64,000 bases of DNA, taken from Pontibacter russatus. Lineage in GTDB: Bacteria; Bacteroidota; Bacteroidia; Cytophagales; Hymenobacteraceae. Position 1 is the stretch's first letter. Every line of letters begins with the position of its first letter. The notes under the pieces were generated by a model that saw only the letters and a program-made list of their open reading frames with translations, searched no databases and was not told the origin of the DNA. A program made the translations under genes and the position numbers. This document shows, piece by piece, positions 7,657 to 16,787 of this stretch. The DNA is taken from assembly GCF_009931655.1 (NCBI RefSeq), contig NZ_CP047984.1, forward strand, positions 1,674,001-1,738,000, read 5' to 3'.

Positions 7657-8613
7657 TCAATGCTTCAGGTAATGGTACACCTTCCGCAGCAGACCGAGGT
7701 TAATCCTGTTTCTGTTGAGCACCCCCAAAAACTTATACAAAACCGGTATACCGGCCTGTTGGCCGAGTAAATCCAGAAGTTGCTCCGCCTCCTCAAAATT
7801 CCGGGTCAGGTAGGCGTGGCGGGCCTCATATTTCAGCCGCTGCGCCAGCGCTTCCCGCTCTTTCCCGGTCTTCACCAGCGCTGCAGCCTTCCTGCACACC
7901 ATAACCGTGGAGGCCAGCAGTTTGTTTCCAGGTTTGTACCAGCCCCCGGAAAGCGAATGGGTGTGTACCCGCCGCTTGGTGGTTACTTTATCCAGGTAAA
8001 AATAGTTATAGATGCGGGACGAGCGCACCCAGAAGTCAAAGTCCTCATAGGCCAGTGTTTCGTCGTAGCCACCGAGGTGGTCGAACACCTGGCGGCGCAC
8101 CATCATGGTGGGCGGGCATATAAAATACTGGCGCAGCAAATCGGCAAACACATCCCCCGAGGGCGCGAAATCGTCCAGTTCCCCGTTCTGCCTGCGTTTG
8201 TAATGATAGGCAGTTGGCGTGGAAGCGTCGTTTATATAGACGGCGTCGGTATAGACCACGCCGTAGGTCTGGTCCAGTTTCTCGAAAGCCGCCACCTGCT
8301 GCGCCACCCGCTCGGGCAGCAGCGCATCGTCGGTGGCAAAGTCGATGATGTACGCGCCGTGGCTGGCGCGCCACCCCATGTTAAAGGCCGTGGTGTTGCC
8401 CCTGTTTTGGCCCGTGCTGATAAATTTTATGTGGGGATGCTTCGCTATATACTCCCGGATGATGCTGGCGCTGCCGTCGGTACTGCAGTCGTCCACCACG
8501 ATTACCTCGATATTAGGGTACGTCTGCACCAGCACGGAGTCCAGCGCCTCCCGCAGAAAACGCGCGTGGTTGTAGCACAGGCAGACAACGGAAACGAGTG
8601 GCAGAGGGCTCAT
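7657..8613 (-). CDS. Glycosyltransferase family 2
   Basis: The protein has 318 residues with a GT-A fold at the N-terminus: the VSVVCLCYNHARFLREALDS nucleotide-binding start, the VIVVDDCSTDGS motif and the ATDDALL segment in the DxD position. No membrane segment is visible, so it probably acts at the cytoplasmic face, adding a sugar to a surface polysaccharide or lipid-linked glycan. It follows the FdtB-like aminotransferase by 135 bases on the same strand, which suggests use of an amino-deoxysugar made by the two upstream genes. Donor and acceptor are inferred only. Confidence 0.9.
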   Translation of the reverse strand: MSPLPLVSVVCLCYNHARFLREALDSVLVQTYPNIEVIVVDDCSTDGSASIIREYIAKHPHIKFISTGQNRGNTTAFNMGWRASHGAYIIDFATDDALLPERVAQQVAAFEKLDQTYGVVYTDAVYINDASTPTAYHYKRRQNGELDDFAPSGDVFADLLRQYFICPPTMMVRRQVFDHLGGYDETLAYEDFDFWVRSSRIYNYFYLDKVTTKRRVHTHSLSGGWYKPGNKLLASTVMVCRKAAALVKTGKEREALAQRLKYEARHAYLTRNFEEAEQLLDLLGQQAGIPVLYKFLGVLNRNRINLGLLRKVYHYLKH

Positions 8614-8748
8614 GGTTCTATATCTAAGCTGTCACGCTACTGGTCAGGAAAAATGTCTTTATAAAGGATTTTAGGTGACGAACGGCAGCTGCAAATTAGG
8701 CGATATATGAGAACAGGCAAAAGATGCTATATGCAAAATATGCTTACC

Positions 8749-9855
8749 TCATCTAAAAAAGTGCTTCACCGCTCCCACCACCCGCTCCTGCTCCACAGCG
8801 CGCAGCCCCGGAAACAAGGGCAGACTGAGGCTGGTCTGCGCCAGCTCCTCCGCCACCGGGAAATCTCCGGTTCTATATCCCAGGAATTTGTAGGCGGGCT
8901 GCAGGTGTACCGGCACCGGGTAGTGGATGGCGGTATATATACCTTGCTCCCGCAGCCACTGCCGCAGCGCGTCGCGCCGTTTTGTCCGGATGCTGAAGAT
9001 GTGGTATACATGGCTGCAGCCGGGCGCCGTATAGGGTAAAATTATATCACCGGTTCCCTCCAGTTCTGAATCATATATGGCCGCCAGCCTTTGCCGCTCC
9101 GCGTTCAGTTGGTCCAGGTGCTGTAGCTTTACTTGCAGCACCGCCGCCTGCAGCTCGTCCAGCCGGGAGTTGACGCCCACCACTTCGCTCTGGTATTTCT
9201 GCACCTCACCGTAATTGCGGTACATCCGCACAAAATCAGCCACGGCGTCATCGCTTGTCACCACAGCGCCGGCATCGCCCAGGGCACCCAGGTTTTTGGT
9301 CGGGTAAAAGCTGAAGGCGGCGGCGGCGCCGAACGTGCCCGCGTGCTGGTTTATATATGTAGCTCCGTGCGCCTGCGCGGCGTCTTCCACTACTTTCAGG
9401 TTGTGCGCCTGGGCCAGTTCCAGCAGTGGCGCCATCTCACACACCTGCCCATACAGGTGTACCGGCAGGAGGGCCTTGGTTTTGGAAGTGATGGCCGGAG
9501 CGGCGGTAACGGCCGTGATATTATATGTCTGACCGTCCGGCTCCACCAGCACCGGCTTTGCCCCCACCTGCAGCACGGCATTCAGGGTGGCGATGAAGGT
9601 ATGCACCGGCAGCACCACTTCGTCCCCGCCCCCCACGCCTACTGCTTTCAGGGCCAGCACCAGCGCATCGTAACCGTTGCCTACGCCCACCGCTGCCGTC
9701 GCGCCTAAATAGTTTGCATATGCCTCCTCAAATGTTCTCAGCTCTTTGCCCAGTATATAGGCTTTCCCCGCCACCGCCTGCAGCAAGGCCTCCTGCACCG
9801 CTGCCTCGCTGCCTGCCGGGTAGTCTCTGAACGCAAAGTAGGGAACTGGCTCCAT
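8749..9855 (-). CDS. DegT/DnrJ/EryC1/StrS sugar aminotransferase, FdtB-like
   Basis: This 368-residue PLP enzyme converts a keto-sugar nucleotide to an amino sugar. Visible residues are the VVEDAAQAHGA segment with the PLP-ring Asp (about D158), the Schiff-base Lys in SFYPTKNLGALGD (about K187), and the C-terminal YPVPVHLQPAY substrate loop. The pairing with an FdtA-like isomerase 15 bases upstream supports a dTDP-3-amino-3,6-dideoxyhexose route. Translation is probably coupled to fdtA. The specific amino sugar (Fuc3N or Qui3N) cannot be decided without a closer comparison. Confidence 0.9.
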   Translation of the reverse strand: MEPVPYFAFRDYPAGSEAAVQEALLQAVAGKAYILGKELRTFEEAYANYLGATAAVGVGNGYDALVLALKAVGVGGGDEVVLPVHTFIATLNAVLQVGAKPVLVEPDGQTYNITAVTAAPAITSKTKALLPVHLYGQVCEMAPLLELAQAHNLKVVEDAAQAHGATYINQHAGTFGAAAAFSFYPTKNLGALGDAGAVVTSDDAVADFVRMYRNYGEVQKYQSEVVGVNSRLDELQAAVLQVKLQHLDQLNAERQRLAAIYDSELEGTGDIILPYTAPGCSHVYHIFSIRTKRRDALRQWLREQGIYTAIHYPVPVHLQPAYKFLGYRTGDFPVAEELAQTSLSLPLFPGLRAVEQERVVGAVKHFFR

Positions 9856-9870
9856 CAGGGTTTATATATA

Positions 9871-10338
9871 CTACAGCGCCGCGTGCGTCGCCAGCTTTTT
9901 GAAGTATGCGTAATCCCGGATATAATCCTCCTCGCTGTAATCGGTGGAGGTAAGGCACAGCGCAACAGCATCTCCCGAGAAACGCAGCTCCGTCCAGCAC
10001 TTGGCGGGTATATATAAACCACTCTGCGAGTCAGACAACTCAAACTCCTGCACCTGGTTTCCGGTGTCGGCCTTTACATGCACCGTGCCGGTGAGGGCAA
10101 TCAGCACTTCCTCGGTGGCTTTGTTGGCGTGGTGGCCGCGCACCACCTCCGGCGGGGTGCCGTGGGTCCAGAACACGCGACGGATTTTAAATGGCAGCTG
10201 CTCGGCGTACTGCGTGGTGGTGATGTAGCCGACCGCGGGGCTTCCGATGCGCTCGAACGTCAGGAGGTAAGGGTTGGCAGGCAAGTTTTTTAGGTTTGGT
10301 ATCTGTACAAAGTAATGGATTTTGCAGCAATAAAGCAC
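9871..10338 (-). CDS. FdtA/QdtA-like sugar 3,4-ketoisomerase (WxcM cupin)
   Basis: The conserved cupin core is clear: RRVFW, then RGHHANKATEEVLIALTG, GLYIPAKCWTEL and STDYSEEDYIRDY. Enzymes of this family move the keto group of dTDP-4-keto-6-deoxyglucose from C4 to C3, making the substrate for the neighbouring aminotransferase. The open frame starts with GTG at 10338 and gives 155 residues, about 15-20 more than usual; the first 25 residues do not look like the family, so the true start is uncertain and could be a downstream non-ATG codon. It is divergent from yigZ, and the two genes share a short promoter region. Confidence 0.85.
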   Translation of the reverse strand: MLYCCKIHYFVQIPNLKNLPANPYLLTFERIGSPAVGYITTTQYAEQLPFKIRRVFWTHGTPPEVVRGHHANKATEEVLIALTGTVHVKADTGNQVQEFELSDSQSGLYIPAKCWTELRFSGDAVALCLTSTDYSEEDYIRDYAYFKKLATHAAL

Positions 10339-10354
10339 CCTCGGCGGCGGTAGT

Positions 10355-10385
10355 TTTGGCCTTGCCCCCGGAACCCCTACCTTTG
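10355..10385 (+). promoter_or_regulatory. Bacteroidota-type promoter of yigZ
   Basis: TTTG at 10355-10358 and TACCTTTG at 10378-10385 are 19 bases apart, matching the Bacteroidota sigma-70 promoter pattern TTTG-N19-TAnnTTTG. The start codon at 10421 lies 36 bases downstream. The motif also falls just upstream of the divergent FdtA start, within the overlapping long frame, which argues that the FdtA start is further downstream. Confidence 0.75.
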
Positions 10386-10420
10386 CCGGGCAGCCGTTGC
10401 CCCTGCCGCTTTATATCCTG

Positions 10421-11023
10421 ATGGAAGACACCTACCGAACCATAGATGCTCCCGCCGAAGGCCTTTACAAGGAGAAGGGCAGCAAGTTTATCGCGCTGGC
10501 TTACCCGGTATATACCGAGGAGGAGGTGAAGGATATAATGGCGGAGTTGAAAAAGCAGTACTACGATGCCCGCCACCACTGCTACGCCTACAGCCTGGGT
10601 GCCGACAAGGGCCGCTTCCGGGCAAACGACGACGGAGAGCCCAACCACTCCGCTGGCGACCCCATCCTGGGCCAGATCCGATCCGCCGACCTCAGCAATG
10701 TTCTGGTGGTGGTAATCCGCTACTTTGGCGGCACCAAGCTGGGCGTGAGCGGGCTGATTAACGCCTATAAAACAGCGGCTGCCGACGCGCTGGCTAACGC
10801 CAAGGTGGTGGAAAAGCACGAAACGGCGCTGTTGCAGGCGCACTATGCCTATCCGCAGATGAACGACGTGATGGGCCTGGTCAAGGCATACGACCTGCCC
10901 ATCCGGGACCAGCACTTCGAGCTGGACTGCCGCCTCACGCTGGAGGTGCGCAGAACGCTGCAGGAGGAGGTAACTACCAAACTCGAGGCCATAGATGGCG
11001 TAAGCGTGACGGAAATAGGGTAG
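10421..11023 (+). CDS. yigZ: YigZ/IMPACT family protein
   Basis: The protein has 200 residues from the ATG at 10421 (MEDTYRT); a longer frame from 10397 would begin too close to the promoter. The family signature is plain: DARHHCYAY, FRANDDGEPNHSAGDPIL and VVVIRYFGGTKLGVSGLINA. A C-terminal UPF0029-type ferredoxin-like domain follows. YigZ/IMPACT proteins are cytoplasmic and thought to influence translation or ribosome-bound factors; the biochemical role in bacteria is unsettled. The stop codon lies in the period-7 repeat arm at 11021-11050. Confidence 0.92.
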   Translation: MEDTYRTIDAPAEGLYKEKGSKFIALAYPVYTEEEVKDIMAELKKQYYDARHHCYAYSLGADKGRFRANDDGEPNHSAGDPILGQIRSADLSNVLVVVIRYFGGTKLGVSGLINAYKTAAADALANAKVVEKHETALLQAHYAYPQMNDVMGLVKAYDLPIRDQHFELDCRLTLEVRRTLQEEVTTKLEAIDGVSVTEIG

Positions 11024-11823
11024 TTGTTGGTTGGAGGTTGTTGAGATGTGTGGTTTCTATGTAGCTGCGTTAAATGTGGTTGTAATTACAAATGAAAAGC
11101 CCGGACAAGTTTGTTGATGAAATCATTAGCTTATTTAAGCATCATGATTTGTCTAAGAATGTTTCAAAGACGCCAACCGGATTTATTCTTGAACAGAAAA
11201 ATCCGGATTGGGTATGTATTCTTTTTCTGTGCGGTTTTATCCCAGTTCCTGCTATGATGCTGTTGTATTCCGACTTTAGTGTTGAAAACGCTATCATAAG
11301 CCTTATTTGGGTAGTATTCAATGGATATTCTCTTTATAACACCATAGTGGCAGATAATAGGGTTGAGCTTGATTTTATAAGAAGGACAGTAGAAATTCAT
11401 ACCTTAAACGTGCTGACAAAGCACCTCTTCCGAAGTGAGATTGTAGCGTTTGAGGAGGTAGAATGCATTCAAATTAAGAGTGTTCATTATGGTAGTGTCG
11501 GTAATTCATCCTCAAGGCTTGTTTTGAAGACTAAGAACAAGAAAGGCTATGCCTTGAATGAATACAAGTCCGATCATGTGGCGAGAAAGTTAAAGTTTGC
11601 CATTGAATGCTTAACCTCAGAAAAGAGAAATACAAACTCACCTTACAAAGTACATATATAATTCACTGATATTAAATCTCTCAATATGCCAGTAAGTTTA
11701 TATATAGGGCACAACTTACCCATAGCCATAGCAAGTATGATCTAAGTTTACACAGCACTTCCACTCTCCAGCCTCCCCTCCATAGCCCCACCAAACAATC
11801 AACAACCAGCAACCGACAATCAG
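11021..11823. repeat. Period-7 inverted-arm element bracketing an AT-rich gene
   Basis: The left arm at 11021-11050 is built of heptamers such as AGTTGTT, GGTTGGA, GGTTGTT. The right arm at 11769-11823 is the opposite orientation, its complement reading CTGATTG, TCGGTTG, CTGGTTG, TTGATTG and further units. At other loci the two arms are separated by 10-130 bases; here they are separated by about 720 bases that contain the AT-rich gene at 11092-11661. The gene may have inserted between the arms, or the arms may belong to two separate half elements. Confidence 0.6.
11092..11661 (+). CDS. Two-TM membrane protein with PH-like C-terminal part, AT-rich
   Basis: This 189-residue protein is not a family I can name. 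Residues 40-60 and 66-86 are hydrophobic helices (VCILFLCGFIPVPAMMLL and an AIISLIWVVFNGY segment). The remainder is beta-rich, alternating charged and hydrophobic residues (RVELDFIRRTVEIHTL, RLVLKTKNKKGYAL), and looks like a bacterial PH-domain protein. AT content is much higher than the flanking yigZ and corA genes, suggesting transfer. A single TATATA occurs only in its final codons. Confidence 0.65.
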   Translation: MKSPDKFVDEIISLFKHHDLSKNVSKTPTGFILEQKNPDWVCILFLCGFIPVPAMMLLYSDFSVENAIISLIWVVFNGYSLYNTIVADNRVELDFIRRTVEIHTLNVLTKHLFRSEIVAFEEVECIQIKSVHYGSVGNSSSRLVLKTKNKKGYALNEYKSDHVARKLKFAIECLTSEKRNTNSPYKVHI

Positions 11824-11826
11824 AAA

Positions 11827-12957
11827 ATGGCCAAACGCAAGCACCGCCTCACCCGCAACAAGATATTAGAGCGCAAAGCCGGTTTAAAACCGGGCACGCT
11901 GGCCGTGCCTGCGGAGTCGTACGCTCCGCGCTATTTCCTGATCTCGTTCAGCGAAGACTTTTTTGAAGAGCTGGAACTGAAGACATATGCCGAGCTGCTG
12001 CACCGCGTAAAGGCGAAGCCCGACGCCCGCCACTGGATTGATATCCGGGGCTACGGCGACCAGGCGATGCTGGAGCAGCTGGCCCAGGATTTTTACCTGC
12101 ACCCGCTGCAGATGGAGGACGTGATAAACGATTACCAGCGGCCGAAAGTAGAGGAGTTCGACAAAAACCGCCTGTTCATCATTTCGCGGATGCTGCGCTG
12201 GTCTACAGAAACCAAGTCGCTGGATGACGTGCAGCTGTCGCTGTTTACCGGGCACAACTACGTGCTCAGCCTGCAAAGCGACTACGCCGATTGCCTTGAT
12301 CCGCTGCGGGAGCGCATCCGGGTGGGCAAAGGCATCATCCGGCAGCGGCCCACCATGTATATGGCCTACGCCATGATGGACGTGGTGCTGGATTACTATT
12401 TCCCGGTGATGGCAGACATTGGCGAGTATATAGAGGACCTGGAGCAGCAGGTGGTGCTCCAGACATCCAAAAGCAACCTGACGCTGATACTGGACCTGAA
12501 AAGCGATTTGGTGAAGCTGCGGCGCATTACCTGGCCCGAGCGCGACAAAATGTCGGAGATGCTGCGCATGGGCGATGACGTGATTCCCGATAACCTGAAA
12601 GTCTACTTCCGCGACGCCTACGACCACGTCATCCAACTCATCGACTTGGTGGACAACCACAAGGACATGGCCTCCAGCCTCGTGGACCTGCACATGTCCA
12701 CGGTGAGCAACCGCATGAACGAAATCATGAAAGTGCTCACCATCATCTCCACCATCTTTATCCCGCTCAGCTTTATTGTGGGCCTCTACGGAATGAACTT
12801 TGCACACGTAAACCCCGAAACAGGCAAGGTCTACCCGCTCAACATGCCGGAGCTGTACCAGCCGTACTCCTACCCGATTCTGCTCGGCCTGATGGGCATC
12901 CTCATCCTGTTTCAGCTGTACTTTTTCTACCGCAAGGGCTGGTTCAGAAGTTTCTAA
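11827..12957 (+). CDS. corA: CorA-family magnesium/cobalt channel
   Basis: The 376-residue protein has the CorA plan: a large cytoplasmic alpha/beta and long-helix domain, then two C-terminal helices. The signature YGMNF lies between the two helices and is followed by a short periplasmic loop (AHVNPETGKVYPLN). The N-terminal 30 residues are strongly basic. It forms a pentameric Mg2+ channel in the inner membrane, gated by intracellular Mg2+. It is transcribed alone after the period-7 repeat arm; no Mg2+-responsive leader was recognised. Confidence 0.93.
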   Translation: MAKRKHRLTRNKILERKAGLKPGTLAVPAESYAPRYFLISFSEDFFEELELKTYAELLHRVKAKPDARHWIDIRGYGDQAMLEQLAQDFYLHPLQMEDVINDYQRPKVEEFDKNRLFIISRMLRWSTETKSLDDVQLSLFTGHNYVLSLQSDYADCLDPLRERIRVGKGIIRQRPTMYMAYAMMDVVLDYYFPVMADIGEYIEDLEQQVVLQTSKSNLTLILDLKSDLVKLRRITWPERDKMSEMLRMGDDVIPDNLKVYFRDAYDHVIQLIDLVDNHKDMASSLVDLHMSTVSNRMNEIMKVLTIISTIFIPLSFIVGLYGMNFAHVNPETGKVYPLNMPELYQPYSYPILLGLMGILILFQLYFFYRKGWFRSF

Positions 12958-13030
12958 GTTTTGGGGCAAAGTAGAAACGCAAAATATTGCGTCGCTACAG
13001 GAATTTATGTGTGATTCTTCGTCCCCGCCC

Positions 13031-15763
13031 CTACTCCGGCAGCCTGAAGTCTATCTGCCTGAGCTCGTTGCGGAAAACCTTGTAGAGCGTATAGTTGTTG
13101 GAGGCCTCGTTGTAGTAAATCGTGACCGGCTGGCTGCTCTCTAAGGTTCGGCTCCCGATGTGGTTGCCCTCGCTGTCGTAGAGGTACGTTTGCTGCGGCC
13201 CGGTTTCGGTGATGGCATATATGCGGTTGGCGCCGCCGAAGTGGAAGTACTGCACAATTTTGGGCGCTGAGGTGACGAAGCGCTCCTGGAACAGCTCGTT
13301 CAGGTCCTGGTCAAAGAGCGTGACCTTGCCCAGTTCCTGCCGCACAATAACAGCGGACCTGCCGTTGCTGCTTTCCGGCACCAGGCTGAACAGGGCGCGT
13401 TTGCTGGGCCGTGGCAGTTGCTTGCGGCTAAGCACTTTGCCCTGCAGGTTAAACGTCACCGCGGCGCCATACCTTGTCACGGCCGTGACGGTGGTGCGGC
13501 GCAGGTCGGTGCCGAGGTTTACCGCCACCCCGCCCACTATCGGCGCCTTCAGGCTGATGGGGAACCCGGGATAGGCATCGCCGCGGCGGTTGAGGGCATA
13601 GATATAGCCGTTCTCGAGCACCACCAGGATCACGTCTCGCCCGCCCACCCGCAGGTGCTGCGGCGCGGTGGCCAGCCGGAAGTCCATGCGGCGCGGCTGC
13701 CATCCCTCCACAGCGGTGCCCCGAATGTTGTACATATACAGGTTGCCCATGCTGTCGTCCACCAGCAGGCGGTAGTTGCCGTCGTTCTCATAGTCGAACA
13801 CGGCCAGATGCTGCATGCTCAGCGAGTCGCCGACGTTGAAGGGGAAGTTCACCAGTTCCTGCCCCTGCCCGTTGATGGCGTGGATGCGGCTGGGGGTGGC
13901 AAACAGGTAGCCGAGTTGTTTGTCCGGCCCCATCTCCACCTCCAGTATATTCCCTCGGATAGGAGCGCCCACGCTGTCTACCCACCCGCGCCGGGCATCG
14001 TCGGTAACGTTATATAGCACATTTGCCGAGTCCTGCACCGCTACCTCGCGGCTTCGGTCTGCGGCATTGTGCATGGGGAAAGGGCGCGTGTCGAGGCGGT
14101 TGTTAAACGGGAGCGTGATTTCAGGCCCGAAAACGTCCTGTCCGGCGGTGCTGTTGCTGTGGTCCGGCCTCCGGATAATGAAGCGGGTGTGGTACTGCGG
14201 CCCTGCCTTGGCGAACTGCAGGCTCAGCTGGCTGAACCGCCTGATGAGCGAGGCGTTCTGAAGCAGGTTCTCCCGTTCGGCATCCTCCACATAGCGGTTC
14301 AGCATGTACCAGGCGTTCTCCGTGTTCAGGTAGGTGCTCAGGTTCGCCTCCTGCAGCGTCTCTTTCAGAAAATTCTGCTGCACCACCGATTTCCCCCAGA
14401 CGTTCTCTTCCAGTATCTCGTCCAGCAGCGTCCGGAGCGTGGTGATGCTCTCTGAGAACAGCAGGTAATCGTCCACCGGCACCACATAGCACCGCTCAAA
14501 CCCCCTGAACATTTTTCCCAAAAGCTTCCCCGGCAGTTCGGGCACGTCCAGCAGCCGGATGCTGTATGCGCCGTGCTGCACTTTAACCGGGTGCTGCTGC
14601 TGGGAGGCAGCAAGTTGGCTGCCCAGGCTGCTCAGCAGTTTTGCCGCGGCGGCCGTATCCGCCACATGGGCAAAGGCCACCTTCTCGGGGCTCGCGCTGA
14701 TGCTGGTCGACTCCAGGTAAGCAAGGGCGGCCTCCTCACTGAGCAAGCTTGCCAGGCTGTCGATGGTGCCGCCATATATGGCTTTGCTCTCCGGGCGTGG
14801 CATTCCCATGCGCTCTAGCTCCTCCAGCCCGAAGTGCAGCAGCAGGGCCGTGCGGACCGGCAGGTAAGCCTTCACACCCTGCGGCTGCGGGTTTTCAGGT
14901 TGCATCGTCTGGTGCAGGGAGTTCTTCAGCAGCTCAGGCGTGGAAAAGCCGCTAAGGAAAATTTTATCCTGCTCCAGCTTCAGATCCAGCAGGCCGTATT
15001 GGCAGAGGGAGGAGAGGTAGCGCACCTCCGGCATCACCTCCTCTTTCAGGAACAGGTTCAGGAAATCCGGCAACATCCTGTAATTCACAAAGACACTCCC
15101 ATATACCCCAGGCTTGGTCAGGTTGCCCTCGCGCGCAAACCCAGCCGCAATGGACGTGGGCTGCCCGCGGCTTACGCGCCGCACAATCTCCTCCACCAGC
15201 GCCGCCGAAGGGCTCAGCACGATGTTGTTGTGGTAGGTAAAATACGTAAACTTTGTGCCGAGGCGGGTGTTGGTGATATCCGTGAGCAGCGTGCCCTGAT
15301 ACTCGCGCGTCTGTTCCTTAAAAAGTGCGCTCTTGCCGATGTCTTCTGTGAGGGTGCGCAGAAAGCGGTGCTCCCCCACCGATACCACTGGCACATAATA
15401 TACACAGGCCACTTCGGCGTTGTCCACCACATGGATGGAGGTGAGGATCTTCTTCTCGTCGAGGAAGCGCGAGAGGCGCTGGCTGCCAGGCGCCACGCTG
15501 TCGAGCGAGGCCAGGTTTTCCTCGAGGCGCTGCGCGAAGGGCAGCACTGAGAAGCTGTCCCAAAGCCCTGTTTCCCGCAGGTGCCCGATCAGGTCGGCAT
15601 GGTTGGTGGTCTCCAGCACCAGCACCGCGCTTTCCGGCACCAGCGTCCACAGGTCTACACGCTCCCGCGCGTCCTTCCAGCGGTTGAAGCCATAGTACGC
15701 CAGCGAGGCTAGTAGCACGAACCCGATAAAGAAGAAGACGATGCGTTTTGGCATAGCAGGCAT
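13031..15763 (-). CDS. Membrane-anchored DUF3352-like protein with C-terminal beta-propeller
   Basis: The protein has 910 residues. An N-terminal helix (about 8-25, VFFFIGFVLLASLAYYGF) anchors it, most of the chain being periplasmic. Residues 35-600 resemble DUF3352-type proteins, with repeated alpha/beta segments and phrases such as ESAVLVLETTNHADLI. From about 610 on, short repeated strands (GNLYMYNIRG, GYIYALNRRGD, GAAVTFNLQGKV) indicate a PQQ-like beta-propeller. ATG codons at positions 1 and 4 are both possible. No partner gene is adjacent: it converges on corA and is divergent from the universal stress gene. A role in envelope quality control or assembly is only a guess. Confidence 0.75.
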   Translation of the reverse strand: MPAMPKRIVFFFIGFVLLASLAYYGFNRWKDARERVDLWTLVPESAVLVLETTNHADLIGHLRETGLWDSFSVLPFAQRLEENLASLDSVAPGSQRLSRFLDEKKILTSIHVVDNAEVACVYYVPVVSVGEHRFLRTLTEDIGKSALFKEQTREYQGTLLTDITNTRLGTKFTYFTYHNNIVLSPSAALVEEIVRRVSRGQPTSIAAGFAREGNLTKPGVYGSVFVNYRMLPDFLNLFLKEEVMPEVRYLSSLCQYGLLDLKLEQDKIFLSGFSTPELLKNSLHQTMQPENPQPQGVKAYLPVRTALLLHFGLEELERMGMPRPESKAIYGGTIDSLASLLSEEAALAYLESTSISASPEKVAFAHVADTAAAAKLLSSLGSQLAASQQQHPVKVQHGAYSIRLLDVPELPGKLLGKMFRGFERCYVVPVDDYLLFSESITTLRTLLDEILEENVWGKSVVQQNFLKETLQEANLSTYLNTENAWYMLNRYVEDAERENLLQNASLIRRFSQLSLQFAKAGPQYHTRFIIRRPDHSNSTAGQDVFGPEITLPFNNRLDTRPFPMHNAADRSREVAVQDSANVLYNVTDDARRGWVDSVGAPIRGNILEVEMGPDKQLGYLFATPSRIHAINGQGQELVNFPFNVGDSLSMQHLAVFDYENDGNYRLLVDDSMGNLYMYNIRGTAVEGWQPRRMDFRLATAPQHLRVGGRDVILVVLENGYIYALNRRGDAYPGFPISLKAPIVGGVAVNLGTDLRRTTVTAVTRYGAAVTFNLQGKVLSRKQLPRPSKRALFSLVPESSNGRSAVIVRQELGKVTLFDQDLNELFQERFVTSAPKIVQYFHFGGANRIYAITETGPQQTYLYDSEGNHIGSRTLESSQPVTIYYNEASNNYTLYKVFRNELRQIDFRLPE

Positions 15764-15896
15764 TCTGGATTTACAAAACTACGGTATTTTTCCAAACTTC
15801 GCCGGGGCGGCGCCCGGCCACACGCCCTGCCCGACATCCCAAAACACAACAGGGGCGCTGCCACGTATACAAACCCGGACCCATACCCACACCACC

Positions 15897-16787
15897 ATGT
15901 TCAGAATTCTCGTTCCGGTTGATTTTGAAGAGGGCACCTCCGGAGCCTGCCACTACGCCCTGCGCCTCGCCGCAGCCGCACCGCAGGCAGAGGTACTGCT
16001 CCTGCACTGTTTCAGAGACTACCTGGCCGGGCCCTGGCACGATCCTGTAGACCAAAGCGGCCACCCGGTCACAGGCTCTGAGGATGCAACAAACCGTGTG
16101 CTGCAACGGAATGAGACGGAGGAGCGCGGTAAGCTGGAGGCTCTGCGCCAGGAGCTGCGAAGCAACGCGGACGGGAGCAGGGTGCTCCTGAGCACCGCCT
16201 TCGTCAACGGCCTGCCGGAGGATGTGATTCCGGTGGAGGCGCAGCGCTTTCAGGCAGACCTGATCGTGATGGGCACCGCGGGCGAAGGCAGCCTGAGCCG
16301 CTCGCTCTTCGGCACCGTCACCACCAAAATGGCAGCGGACGCCAATGTGCCGGTGCTCTCGGTGCCGCAGCAGGGCCGGGCGCTGCGTCTGGGCCGCGTG
16401 CTCTACGCCACTGATTTTGATGACGCCGATGCGCAGGCCATCGCAGACCTGCACCAGCTGCTGGCTCCTTTTAACCCGCACATCCTCTGCCTCCATATCA
16501 CCTACGGGGCGGCCACGGCGCAGGACCAGGAAAAGCTAAACCAATTAGAGGCTGCCGTAAAGGATGTCCGACCTGCCGCAACTAACATCCGGTACTCACT
16601 GCTGGAGGGCAGCAGTAATGTGGACGAGGCGCTGGAAAGCTTTGTGGAGAACGAGCGGGTGGATTTGCTCGCCGTCACAAACCGTAAGCGCACGTTCCTG
16701 GACAGCATCCTGCACCCCAGCCTGACGAAGCAGCTGGTGCTGGAGGCGGAGGTGCCCCTGCTGATTTTCCACAGTCGGTTTAAATAA
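15897..16787 (+). CDS. Tandem universal stress protein (UspA family)
   Basis: The start is set at the ATG at 15897 (MFRILVPVDF), giving 296 residues; the longer open frame upstream has no Usp character. Two Usp domains lie in tandem. The first has the ATP-binding pattern G-2X-G-9X-G(T) in GTAGEGSLSRSLFGTV. The second starts near LGRVLYATDFDDAD, but its loop, TNRKRTFLDSILHP, lacks those glycines and probably does not bind ATP. Such cytoplasmic proteins support stress survival. Its stop codon abuts the stop codon of the convergent ATP-grasp gene with no base between. Confidence 0.9.
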   Translation: MFRILVPVDFEEGTSGACHYALRLAAAAPQAEVLLLHCFRDYLAGPWHDPVDQSGHPVTGSEDATNRVLQRNETEERGKLEALRQELRSNADGSRVLLSTAFVNGLPEDVIPVEAQRFQADLIVMGTAGEGSLSRSLFGTVTTKMAADANVPVLSVPQQGRALRLGRVLYATDFDDADAQAIADLHQLLAPFNPHILCLHITYGAATAQDQEKLNQLEAAVKDVRPAATNIRYSLLEGSSNVDEALESFVENERVDLLAVTNRKRTFLDSILHPSLTKQLVLEAEVPLLIFHSRFK

